NCBI GenBank assembly: GCA_963931865.1
Contig: OZ007513.1
Location: 10,813,467 to 10,877,466 of the forward strand
From: Axinella damicornis
Lineage: Eukaryota; Porifera; Demospongiae; Axinellida; Axinellidae
Reading direction: 5' to 3'
DNA length: 64,000 nt
Made by a program: the position numbers and the translations under genes. Within the stretch, counting starts at the first letter, position 1. Each line of letters begins with the position of its first letter. Below the pieces are notes generated by a model. The model ran no database searches and had not been told where the DNA came from. It saw only the letters and a list, made by a program, of their open reading frames with translations. Of this stretch, positions 45,682 through 55,126 are shown in pieces.

Positions 45682-48600
45682 ACCTCCTACCTCCTATCCT
45701 CACCCCAGAGTTTGGTCGTAACATTGAAAAGGATGTGATTGCAGACACCTCCGGCCACTTCAAGAGGCTTCTGGTCTCCATGCTCACTGTGAGAGACAGA
45801 GTCCTTCTCGCACTACTCCAGCAGAATGTCATCTGATCCCATCTCTGTTGCAGGGCTCTCGAGATGCTGATGGACAAGTGGACACACAGAAAGCCAGAGC
45901 TGACGCTCGGGTACACAGGCCTCCTCAGCAATGTTGTGCTCTCCTTAACTTGCTTGTCCCTTCTTCCCTCTCTCCCCTCGTCCCTCCCTCCCCTCCCTCC
46001 CTCCCTCCCTCCCTCCCTCCCTCCCTCCCTCCCTCCCTCCCTCCCTCCCTCGATCCCTACTTACCTCCCTTCCTCCCTCCCTCCCTCCCTCCCTCCCTCC
46101 CTCCCTCCCTCCCTCCCCCCCCCCCTCCCTCCCTCCCTCCCTCCCTCCCCTCCTCCCTCCCTCCCCCCCCTCCCTCCCTCCCCCCCCCTCCCTCCCTCCC
46201 TCCCTCCTTCCCTCCCTACCTCCCTCCCTCTCTCCCTCCCCCCTCCCTCCCTCCCTCCCTCTCCCCTCCCTCCCTCCCTCCCTCCCTCCCTCCCTCCCTC
46301 CCTCCCTCCCTCCCTCCCTCCCACCTTCGATCCCTACCTACCTCCCTCCCTCCCCTCCCCTCCTCCCTCCCTCCCTCCCTCCCCTCCCTCCCTCCCTCCC
46401 TCCCTCCCTCCCTCCCTCCCTACCTCCCTCTCTCTCTCCCTCCCCCTCCCTCCCTCCCTCCCTCCCTCCCTCCCTCCCTCCCTCCCTCCCTCCCTCCCTC
46501 ACTCCCTCCCTCCATCCATCCCTCCTCCCTTCAACCATCTCTCCATCCCTTGTTGTCCCCTCCCTTCCTTACATCCCACCCTTTCCTCACCTTCCTTCCT
46601 TTCTATCTCCCCCCTTCACTCCCTCCTTTCTTTCCTCCTTCCCTACACTGGCTAGGCCTTGTATCAAGCTGGAGAGGCAAGATGGGGAACAGATGAATCC
46701 AGGTACCTAGGTTAATGGGATCTAGCCTCGTCCACAGGCCTCCGCCCAGATTTTATCTCACAGCCATGGAAAAAAATCGGCTCCACGGCTGTGAGATAAA
46801 ATCTGGGCAGAGGCCTGGGAAAGAGGCTAAATGGGATCATCGTTCATTGGCTGTGTAGTAAGCCAGTTCTTGCTCTGGCTGAACTGTATGATAGCTAGCG
46901 ACTATACCGTACGCTAGCTGTCACTTGGCTGGATAGTCACTCATACAAATGTATCCACTTAATGGGCATTCTCCACTGTCTGTAGGTTCAACCTGATCCT
47001 TGCTTCAAGAAGCTTCCCCCATCTGCGAGCTGTCTTCCAGGAATACTCCAAGGCAAGTTCACAAAGAGATGGAACATCACTGCTCTAGCCTCGTTCCCAG
47101 GTGCTCGGGAACCGGGGCTAATCACTGCTCTAGCCTCATTCCCAGGTGCTCAGGTACCGGGGCTAATCACTGCTCTAGCCTCGTTCCCAGGTGCTCGGGA
47201 ATCGGGGCTAATCACTCCTCTAGCCTCGTTCCCAGGTGCTCGGGAACTGGGGCTAATCACTGCTCTAACCTCGTTCCCAGGTGCTCGGGAACCGGGGCTA
47301 ATCACTGCTCTAGCCTCATTCCCAGGTGCTCAGGTACCGGGGCTAATCACTGCTCTAGCCTCGTTCCCAGGTGCTCAGGAACCGGGGCTAATCACTGCTC
47401 TAGCCTCGTTCCCAGGTGCTCGGGAACCGGGGCTAATCACTGCTCTAGCCTCGTTCCCAGGTGCTCAGGTACCGGGGCTAATCACTGCTCTAGCCTCATT
47501 CCCAGGTGCTCAGGTACCGGGGCTAATCACTGCTCTAGCCTCGTTCCCAGGTGCTCAGGAACCGGGGCTAATCACTGCTCTAGCCTCGTTCCCAGGTGCT
47601 CGGGAACCGGGGCTAATCACTGCTCTAGCCTCGTTCCCAGGTGCTCGGGAACCGGGGCTAATCACTACTCATGAGGATCGAGGGATGCATGGAATTATTC
47701 TAACCATCTGTCCAATTCCCAGATCTGCAAGTATGACATTGAGCAGTCGATATCCCGTGAGATGTCTGGAGACCTGAAGACGGGAATGCTCACCATTGGT
47801 TAGCATAATTATACGGTTGTCACGTGTACGTCCCACTTCTGGACATGCACGGTAGTATCACTGGCTATGCCTCAACCCTTGCTATTTCCATAACAACCGG
47901 TTGCAACAGTGAGCTGAAGGAGGTTGGTTGATGGGAATGGGTGGGATGTTTCTGTTGCTAGGTACTACCCATAGGTCGGGTCCTGCTCGTACACATACAG
48001 TAATATTGCTACCATCTTTTCCTAGTGTCAGACAGACTGGCATACAATTAATGATCATTGCCGATCAGAGAGTGAAATCCTTGCACATCCGTTACTTTAT
48101 TGAATGCACAGTTTTTACCCGTTGTTGCACGAGCCCCACACTAGTTGTAGACGGGCCATGTCAATCTGTACTCCATTCCGTAAGTCTGGCGCATGCAACG
48201 TAACATACGACATCGTACTGAATCTCAGTGTTGTTTTAGTTAATACTCGGATAGCCATACTAAAACAACACTGACTGGTACTGATCTCGTAAATCTGGCA
48301 CATGCAATATAACATAGAAAACAGTTCACACTCGTACTCGATGGTGCATGGTGCGTTAACAATCGATGACTGGATGAACACATTAAGACTGAGAAGGTAT
48401 CTAACATGCCAACTTCAAACACAAGAGCAAGAAAGGGCTGAAATAAATTATTGTAGTTGACAATCCGTGCCAGACTCAGCTAGCTAGATTGGTGCCTACA
48501 AAGTAGTACCACAAACTTCCTACAACTGTTGTGACCTCATTGACACTCAGTAGACGTCTCCTCGGTGGCTGAAATGTCTGCAGCTTGCTCACACTGGCCC

Positions 48601-48801
48601 CACACTGTCCTGCATTCACCAAGTGATGGTATTCAGTGTACTCAGCCATGAAAAGACCACCAAGTTACATACTCTTCTTACTCCTGTTGTGGCGTATTTC
48701 ATTGCTGCTATAATATTATATTCTTCTCTCCGCAGTGAAGTGTGTCCGGGATAGATCACGCTATTTCGCCGAGAGACTGTACAAATCCATGAAGGTATTG
48801 A

Positions 48802-48842
<41 letters not shown>

Positions 48843-48998
48843 AGTGGGGGTACGTGTGGTGGGTGTGTGTTGGAGATTTGAGTGCATGGATGGCACTAAG
48901 TCGCTACACATGCATACGCAAACACACACACATACACACACACACATACACAACACACACACGCACACACACACACACATACACACATACACACACAT

Positions 48999-49090
<92 letters not shown>

Positions 49091-49847
49091 ATAGGGTTTA
49101 GGTACAGATGACCACACTCTCGTCCGGGTGATAGTGACCCGCAGCGAGGTGGACATGGTGCAGATCAAGAGCAAGTTCTATGAGGCTTACAGGGAGTCTC
49201 TGGGGTCCTTCATCAGGGTATGTGTTGGACAATACATGTACACACACACATATCAGATCTCTAGCCTCGTTCCCAGGCTCTCCCACACGCAAACAAAAGT
49301 TCTGTACTGTAAGTGACTAAAAGCTGTGTGATGGTCTGCTGAACGGGGCTATCAGATCTCGGGGAAAAAGTGCCTAGCCTCATTACCATGCAGGCCATTC
49401 CCACCTCCAGTATTTGATCGCTTGCAGCATGCAAATATGGCAGGAGATAGTGTCTCTGGTGAAGAGCATTCGCATCATAGATGTATTCCATTATGGCCGA
49501 CAGAGCAAGTCTGAGCTGAGCAATGCCATTCATGGTACATGTGTAACTCGAGCGAGTTCAGTGATTATGTCATGTCACCACCCTAATGGGCCCAGGACCT
49601 GCATGAAAACCTTCTGTATTGGAGATGCGGCAGATAATATCATATCAAAATGAATTGTAGTGAGCTCTTAGCCTCGTTCCCAGGCCTGCACATCGCTTTC
49701 GTTTGCACAAAAGAACATACTGCAAGCGACGAAAAGCTGGACGGGGGCCTGGGAACAAGGCTAGTGTAGCTGTTCCTCTTGTTGCTGTAGGGTGACACGA
49801 GTGGAGACTACCGCAGAATCCTCATGGCACTGGCAAGGGAGGACTAG
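38871..49847 (+). CDS. Annexin, A7/A11-like, intact
   Basis: Exons: 38,871-39,015, 39,226-39,230 (microexon), 39,713-39,818, 40,900-41,183, 41,679-41,783, 43,585-43,675, 43,993-44,087, 44,857-44,970, 45,492-45,582, 45,709-45,788, 45,854-45,910, 46,656-46,702, 46,986-47,052, 47,723-47,798, 48,736-48,794, 49,095-49,217 and 49,791-49,847. All phases agree and predict 533 residues. The N-terminal tail has [14 protein letters not shown] and seven [12 protein letters not shown] repeats, as in annexins A7 and A11. Four annexin repeats follow with the calcium-site signatures KGFGTDER, KGVGTDEE, RWGTDES and KGLGTDD; the chain ends [11 protein letters not shown]. The expected role is calcium-dependent binding of acidic membranes, with the Gly/Tyr/Pro tail governing partners or self-association. 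A 5' UTR intron is implied by the CAG acceptor just before ATG. The intron at 47,053 uses a GC donor. This is the only complete copy in the window. gene_symbol is left empty because A7 and A11 cannot be separated here. Confidence 0.9.
39226..39230 (+). other. Putative 5-nt annexin microexon
   Basis: GGTTG lies between a consensus acceptor (TTGATTATTCAG) and a consensus donor (GTAAGTAGC). The preceding exon ends in phase 1 and the next begins in phase 0, so exactly 3n+2 nucleotides are needed and these five supply them, encoding a Gly-Leu junction. The same five bases and splice signals are kept in the inverted copy at 23,419-23,423. Confidence 0.55.
39262..39710. repeat. CCCT-rich polypyrimidine tract in annexin intron
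   Basis: Counterpart of the purine tract at 22,911-23,388. It runs directly into the CAG acceptor at 39,712, acting as a roughly 450-bp polypyrimidine tract. Confidence 0.95.
40033..40078. mobile_element. TAGCCTCGTTCCCAGGC foldback in annexin intron
   Basis: A 46-bp foldback flanked by CTGCAATCC on both sides; counterpart of 22,524-22,570. The centre differs from that copy (CACCCAATTCAAGTG against CACTCGAATTGGGCG). Confidence 0.78.
40440..40526. mobile_element. TAGCCTCATTCCCAGGC foldback in annexin intron
   Basis: Arms TAGCCTCATTCCCAGGCC, then TTCTACACCTCCAGTTT, mirror across a short centre. No clear target duplication is present. Related half-elements lie at 20,160-20,195 and 42,590-42,640, sharing the CTTCTACACCTCCAGTT arm. 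Confidence 0.7.
45033..45158. mobile_element. 126-bp TACCGTAT MITE, present only in the intact annexin
   Basis: Ends TACCGTATTTATGCT and AGCATATATACGGTA are inverted repeats; a central AAATTCGAATTTC is itself palindromic. The matching intron in the inverted copy (about 17,476-17,484) reads straight through without it. This is an insertion in one copy only. Confidence 0.8.
45375..45428. mobile_element. TAGCCTCGTTCCCAGGC foldback in annexin intron
   Basis: A 54-bp foldback flanked by AACCCACTA and AACCGACTA; counterpart of 17,207-17,249. Confidence 0.78.
45960..46640. repeat. CCCT-rich polypyrimidine tract in annexin intron
   Basis: A second long (CCCT)n region, almost pure pyrimidine, between the exons ending at 45,910 and starting at 46,656. 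Not represented in the inverted copy, which is truncated before it. Confidence 0.95.
46723..46829. mobile_element. TAGCCTCGTCCACAGGC foldback with 9-bp duplication
   Basis: A 107-bp hairpin whose arms run about 50 bp (including CGCCCAGATTTTATCTCACA and its complement). The flanks carry AATGGGATC on both sides. The half copy at 2,462-2,505 shares the AAGTCTGGGCGGAGGCCTGG arm. Confidence 0.88.
47076..47660. repeat. 45-bp array, 13 units, built from a foldback element and its target duplication
   Basis: Each unit is ATCACTGCTC followed by a 35-bp foldback (TAGCCTCGTTCCCAGGTGCT through CCGGGGCTA). Thirteen units in perfect 45-bp register fill a GC-AG annexin intron, with variants CTCATTCC for CTCGTTCC and CAGGTACC for CGGGAACC. 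The array is followed by a further ATCACTACTC. It stays open as a 15-residue repeat frame, an accident of 45 being divisible by three. Confidence 0.95.
48920..49085. repeat. CA microsatellite in annexin intron
   Basis: (CA)n with TACA and CGCA variants, close upstream of the acceptor at 49,094. A (GT)n run lies at 48,807-48,840. His-Thr and Cys-Val frames across these are artefacts. Confidence 0.95.
49669..49763. mobile_element. TAGCCTCGTTCCCAGGC foldback in last annexin intron
   Basis: A 95-bp element with matching 17-bp ends and an interior that pairs only partly. Target duplication is not clear. A decayed relative starts at 49,263. Confidence 0.7.
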
Positions 49848-49962
49848 CAACCAGTGTGACCAGTAGTCTGCTCAGTCTGTGCTGACTGAATAATAATTGT
49901 TCTTGCTGAAGCAACTTATAGTTTAGTAGCCATTTTGCTGTTTCTGTTTTACTCTCAGGGGA

Positions 49963-50239
49963 CAGAGGAGGGAGGACACGATCACGTGATGCACTTTTTA
50001 ATTGCGAATCAGTGAGCTCATAAGTATAGGCTGCACACTTGCACTGCGAAGTCCATTTAGTTGGGGCGCCCTCTGCCGATTTTTGCAGTCGCAGTACACT
50101 GATACTCAGTAGAGCTTTTACAGATCGAGCGCCCCAATGCTATGATCGAGTACACATTTTATATGCGTTCAAGAATGCTAGGAATGATAACTAACCACAC
50201 GATTTTGTCAAGACATGACATCATGTCCTCCCTCCTCTG
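49963..50239. mobile_element. Foldback element, 277 bp, downstream of annexin
   Basis: CAGAGGAGGGAGGACA at the left and its exact complement at 50,224-50,239. GGGGCG near 50,063 and CGCCCC near 50,131 also pair inside. Positions 49,848-50,994 hold no gene that I can support. Confidence 0.65.
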
Positions 50240-50590
50240 CTCAGGGGACATGCATATAGCTACATGTAGCTCTTATTGTGTGTGAAGTCTTTTTGACATA
50301 CAGGTGCTGTATATGTACTGCTTAGCCTTGATCATCGTCTTGACACTGTGTTTATCAATTATTTACCTAGCTGTGATTTTTAGGGGGCAGATATATTCGC
50401 TAGTCATTACCATGGCAACAGCAAATGTTGCAGCACTAGGTAGGATCCCGGAGATCATTATGTCAATCAGCTAATAATTTTATTATCAGGAATCATATTT
50501 CTGTTGAGTGCCCTCACTAAAGGCTTTGCCAACACTGCTCTCACCTCTCTTCAGAAGCTTTCACTTCCCGCAATTGCAATTTTTATTATC

Positions 50591-50678
50591 ACATCGATAT
50601 CGATGTCGCCTAATATATAATAGCGACTGTGCGCGCAACGTGACCCGAATACTTATTCGGGTGCGCGCGCACAGTCGC
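50591..50678. repeat. Palindrome and GC-rich hairpin upstream of the decarboxylase
   Basis: A perfect 16-bp palindrome, ACATCGATATCGATGT, at 50,591-50,606 is followed by a hairpin pairing GCGACTGTGCGCGC...ACCCGAATA (50,623-50,651) with TATTCGGGT...GCGCGCACAGTCGC (to 50,678). It lies 320 bp before the decarboxylase ATG. Purpose unknown. Confidence 0.7.
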
Positions 50679-50994
50679 ACTAGCACCGCAAACTGCAGTG
50701 CTCCGCCGAAGGAAGGAGTAGCCTCGTTCCCAGTCTCGCGGGGTCTGGTCCAGTTGCAATTACCAATTTGTTTTTGACACCCCTGAAACCTTCTGCGTTA
50801 GGAATGCAATCAAGGCTGCGGTAGCGCTTCGTGAATCGTGGCAATGAGTTCACACCTTGTACTACGCGAGTATCAGTTAACACTATAGCTAAACTAGCTA
50901 TAGTAGCTAACTTGAACAACGGTCTAGCTAGGCAGTGCAGAAGAAGAGTGTCGTTGCAACTGATAGAAGGGTGGGATCTTGGCCAGAATAAATT

Positions 50995-52677
50995 ATGGCT
51001 GATTCTGACCATGGCTATCTAATCCCGTACGGTCCTGATCGCAAGACATGGAGAGAGACACTTTCTGAACTAGCCATGTCCCCAAATGGCCAGCTGCTTG
51101 TATCACCTCCAAGTGGAGACCCAGCGGAGTGTTATCCGGAGGTGCCCGGGATCACCAGTGACTGGTATCAGGTTCCCTCCACAGGCATTGACCGGGAACA
51201 GCAGGGCAAAGCACTGAGCCAAACCAAACAGTTCTTCAAGAAAGAAGTCTCAAGTTGTTTGGGTTGGCAGGCCAGCATTAGTGGCTTCAGTTTTGCAGAG
51301 TTTCTAAACCCAGACATCGATGTTCCGATCAACAATGGAGGCGATCCATTCACGCCAGTGCTTTATCCCTTCAATACAAAATGGATGGAGCAAAATGTTC
51401 TTGACTACTACGCCTCCCTCTGGCGTGCAAAGTGGCCCCACAACCCAGAGGATCCCGAAACGTACCACGGCTATGTGCTGATCATGGGGTCCACAGAAGG
51501 AATTATTCTACCTCTGTGGAATGCTCGAGAATATCTATCCGGAAAGTTTCTTTCAACTGTTCCATTGCAACTGAGCAAGGGTCGGGTGCCTCACACTCAG
51601 TCTGTGGCAATGCCATACAAACAAGGAACGTGCGAACCGTACAATCAAAATGCGTTCACACCTGTGGTGTTTTACTCTGCGGACTCGAACTTTGTGCTGC
51701 CAAAGACGCTCAGAATGCTAGGGATGCATAACTTTTCCGAAATTGGCACCCAGGAATATCCTGACGAAAATCCACTAGGAGGAGACTGGCCTCTTGTTGT
51801 ACCATCCAAGGTAGGCAGAATCGATATTGAGGCACTTGCAGTGCTAGTCGACTTCTTCTCTGCCAAAGGGCACCCAATCATTGTCAACTTCAACTATGGC
51901 ACAACATTTCAGGGGGCATATGATGATGTGAAGAGTGCGGGTGAAATTCTGGTCCCCATTTTGAAGAAGAACAGCATGTATGAACGCAGGGTGTTCTCCA
52001 ATCCTGATGATCCAAGTTGCTATGTCACTCGAAAGGGCTTTTGGTTTCATGTTGATGGAGCACTTGGTGCATCATACATGCCTTTTGTTGAAATGGCCAT
52101 CAAGAACAGGCTTATGAATGAAACGCCAAACTCAAGATTCCCGGTGTTTGACTTTCGTCTTGATTTTGTATCGTCAATCGTCACCAGTGGCCATAAGTGG
52201 ATCGGTACTCCTTGGCCCTGTGGGATCTACATGACGAGAACGGGTCTCCTGCTGCAAGCATCAAGTGGTCCTGAGTACATCCGTTCGCTGGACTCCACAT
52301 TGAGTACCTCACGCAATGGCCACACCTCTCTCCTCCTATGGCTATACATCAGCAGAAACTCCTTCGATAGTCACGTGTCCAGAATCACCCGAGCTCTGAA
52401 ACTAGTGGACTATGCTATACAGAAACTGAAGGGTTTAGAGTTGGAGCTTCAAGAAGATCTGTACATCCTCCACTCTCCTCTTTCACTTGCCATATGCTTC
52501 AGGCAGCCTAACGAACATATCACTCACAAGTTTAAACTGGCAAGCCAGTCACTTGCTGTTGATGGGAAGACACGAGTCTACAGCCATATCTACGTGATGG
52601 ACGGAATGAGCAAAGAACAGATTGACCTGTTTATTGAAGAATTACGTGCTCCCGGTACATTTCCTGCACAAGGCTGA
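50995..52677 (+). CDS. Group II PLP-dependent decarboxylase, bacterial histidine-decarboxylase-like
   Basis: A single uninterrupted 560-codon frame. The pyridoxal-phosphate lysine is Lys401 in TSGHKWIGTPWPCGI, with the cofactor aspartate at Asp354 in FHVDGALGA. Also present are GSTEGI near residue 166 and FNYGTTFQGAYDD near 300. The SGHK(W/M)IG.P.PCGI arrangement is that of bacterial pyridoxal-dependent histidine decarboxylases and their relatives rather than of animal AADC/HDC/GAD enzymes (from family knowledge). The first 100 or so residues are an extension relative to the compact bacterial enzymes as I recall them. Substrate cannot be read from sequence; histidine or another amino acid is plausible. 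No signal peptide is visible, so it is probably cytosolic. Lack of introns among split genes suggests gene transfer or retroposition. A broken partial copy lies at 53,805-53,932. Confidence 0.78.
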   Translation: MADSDHGYLIPYGPDRKTWRETLSELAMSPNGQLLVSPPSGDPAECYPEVPGITSDWYQVPSTGIDREQQGKALSQTKQFFKKEVSSCLGWQASISGFSFAEFLNPDIDVPINNGGDPFTPVLYPFNTKWMEQNVLDYYASLWRAKWPHNPEDPETYHGYVLIMGSTEGIILPLWNAREYLSGKFLSTVPLQLSKGRVPHTQSVAMPYKQGTCEPYNQNAFTPVVFYSADSNFVLPKTLRMLGMHNFSEIGTQEYPDENPLGGDWPLVVPSKVGRIDIEALAVLVDFFSAKGHPIIVNFNYGTTFQGAYDDVKSAGEILVPILKKNSMYERRVFSNPDDPSCYVTRKGFWFHVDGALGASYMPFVEMAIKNRLMNETPNSRFPVFDFRLDFVSSIVTSGHKWIGTPWPCGIYMTRTGLLLQASSGPEYIRSLDSTLSTSRNGHTSLLLWLYISRNSFDSHVSRITRALKLVDYAIQKLKGLELELQEDLYILHSPLSLAICFRQPNEHITHKFKLASQSLAVDGKTRVYSHIYVMDGMSKEQIDLFIEELRAPGTFPAQG

Positions 52678-52818
52678 TTGATGAGTGGTCACTTTGAACA
52701 CTGTTGTAAGATCGCAGTTTACGCTAAATGGTGCAGTTTTAGGCATGTGTGCTGCAAGTATAGTCATTACTTTCCAATGAACGGATATTGCAATGCCCGT
52801 CTTTCTAGCCTGGCTAGC

Positions 52819-53040
52819 TACAGAGGTTTGCATAAAGCTTGCAACAAACACTGCTGAGCACTGCTGAGACTAGAAAACCACAAGTCTCACCCTGTGTACA
52901 TAGTGACGTATTACAGCTACGAAGCGCTAAGTGGGTAAGAAGCAAGTTAAAGGTACCAGGTAATGGCACAGGGTGGGACTTGTGGTTTTCTAGTCTCAGC
53001 ACTGCAGGGCTTGTTGCAAGCTTTATGCAAACCTCTGTAT
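52819..53040. mobile_element. Foldback element, 222 bp
   Basis: Arms of about 75 bp begin TACAGAGGTTTGCATAAAGC and include the GAAAACCACAAGTC stretch; the complement runs from about 52,965 to 53,040. It sits 140 bp downstream of the decarboxylase stop. Confidence 0.85.
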
Positions 53041-53804
53041 GTCCAGCTATACTGAAATAATGCTCATTCAACATGCATGAGATTGCATGCAAGAGCCATT
53101 ATAGCATGCAGATTTGCAAATCATTATGACAGCCCTACTGGGTGCACAGTGAAAGTGAGCTGTGTAGCTAATTATGTTATACTTCTGAATTTTATCTATG
53201 TTACACTAGCTACAGGACCATGCTGATCAGAGGTCTTTGCCAAACTGGAAAAGTCGATCGCGCTTGCTTGGAAGAAATTAGCTATACTCCATGCAGTAAC
53301 ATCTTTAGTATTCATTACCCACAGGTGGTTTGGTAAGGGGCGGTGTTTTAACAAGGCAGGTTTACTGCACTAGACTCCGTCATAAGCCTTATATAATATG
53401 CATGTGTATATGTACCTCATGCACAAAAGAGTCGCACAAATAATTAAGGTGAGACTGTTTTGTAAGCCCATGCATGCATATGTGAATGACAGATCGACAT
53501 GGCTGATCACGAGTGCTGAATCAACAGAGTAGATACTTAATATAGAGTGTGTCACATGTACACACCTTGACGAAGTATATTAGGCTAGTGAACCTGGAAT
53601 GAGTAATATAACAAGGAATGCTCCGTCCGCCACACCATGCACACCACCAGGTCACACCGCAATCCTCATCAAAGCCACCAGTTCGGGCTCCATCTCCTCC
53701 ATGGAGAATAGCTGTTATAGCTAATAGAGGACATTATTTGGTTGCGCGCGCACACATATATATATATATAACACCAAGGATTACTTGCGAGTCGAAGAGT
53801 CTGG

Positions 53805-53932
53805 GAACCAGAATATAATATGGCTGATTCTGACAATGGCTATCTAATCCTGATCGCAAAACGTGGAGAGAGACTCTTTCCGAACTGGCAAAGTCCCCAG
53901 ACGGCCAGCTGCTGGTATCACCTCCAAGTGAC
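53805..53932 (+). pseudogene. Truncated copy of the decarboxylase 5' end
   Basis: From the sequence just before the ATG through the equivalent of codon 40, this matches 50,980-51,117, starting ATGGCTGATTCTGACAATGG at 53,820. A 10-bp deletion after GGCTATCTAATC shifts the frame and the match ends at CACCTCCAAGTG. No later part of the gene follows. Positions 53,933-54,500 contain only repeats and short chance frames. Confidence 0.85.
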
Positions 53933-54247
53933 TTAGCTAATCACTGCAACCTGAATTGGTTTGCAGGCAAAACTACGCAGTAGCTAGTTGATAGCTACAT
54001 GAATATTGAAACCAATAAGTATGTACTAGCTATATATCCACTACTGCGTATTTGCCCAACCAATAATGTCATCAGGTGACTGTTGTACCCACTAGTTGCC
54101 GACATGCAACAACGAACGAGAGTTACTACACCCGGCATTCAAATTTAGAGTTTGAATGTCCATGGATAGTGGCAGCACCAGATCCAGCAACTGGGGTACA
54201 GAATATTGCATGGTGTGCAACTTGCAGATTTGCAATTCAAGCAATAA

Positions 54248-54285
54248 TCTCGTTCCAAGGCGCCGTGTGGCCTGGGAACAAGGCT
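54248..54285. mobile_element. Minimal CTCGTTCCAAGGC foldback
   Basis: A 38-bp foldback ending GCCTGGGAACAAGGCTA, flanked by TCAAGCAA on both sides. The left end is slightly decayed. Confidence 0.65.
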
Positions 54286-54500
54286 ACTCAAGCAACCCAA
54301 ACTATAAGCTCCTGTTAAAACACCCAGTATTTTACAGTGGTACAGCCACAAATTGTATGAATTCAAACTGTCATGGGATATATATAATTACATGACTGTT
54401 ATTGCAGTACTCACAACTCACAACTGCAAGCAAGTCATGGGACGACAAATGTACGGTTACTTCAACAATGTTATTTCCACAGTGATGAACTTTTAAAGCA

Positions 54501-54794
54501 TATATGTGGGTGGTTCAAGTCACAAAAACTGATCTTTATGCATGTTTTTGATCTTTATGGTTCAAGTAAAAACTGATCTTTATGTTTTTGTTTTTATAGC
54601 CTCAGAGACAAAGGAATACAAATGGCTGTCCTCACCTGTGAATGTGCGGCTACGTAGTTAACTTGCATATATATAATTATTACTAGCTTGCATATATAAT
54701 CGGTGCACAAAGACAGAAAGCCACACCCACCTTAATTGACTGGAATATGAATATCATTAAGTGTACAGTTTTTACTTGAACCACCCCCACATAT
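54501..54794. mobile_element. Foldback element, 294 bp
   Basis: Ends TATATGTGGGTGGTTCAAGT and its complement at 54,770-54,794 are inverted repeats, extending into AAAAACTG. Internal ACTGATCTTTATG motifs recur as short direct repeats. Confidence 0.75.
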
Positions 54795-55126
54795 AGATTG
54801 TAGAGTACTGCTCCATTAATATCTGAGCTTTCTATAAAAGGTGCATGGCATTTCAGCTGGTGACAAATACAAAATAATCCTTTCGATCATGCTTATGCAT
54901 AAACAGAGGATCACTGAACAAAGAAGCATGGAAATGAAGAGTTTAGTGTCAATCATGAACTTAGAATGAAAATCATGAGAATACAATCGAACTGGTATTA
55001 CCTAAAACGGACGACAGGTTAATTTTTTTGTGTTACAGAGAAGCAAGCTTATACTATTTCTATAGTGTTATACAACAGCACAGTACTCCCAGCAGAATGC
55101 CATAGTTAAGTGCATCACACATGTGA

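Noticed and set aside
47076..47660. Regular array resembling a CRISPR locus
   Set aside because: There are no unique spacers; the whole 45-bp unit repeats and the genome is eukaryotic.
47000..47674. 224-residue frame with a 15-residue repeat across the 45-bp array
   Set aside because: The frame is open because the repeat period is a multiple of three. It lies inside an annexin intron, overlaps an exon in another frame and has no domain or start context.
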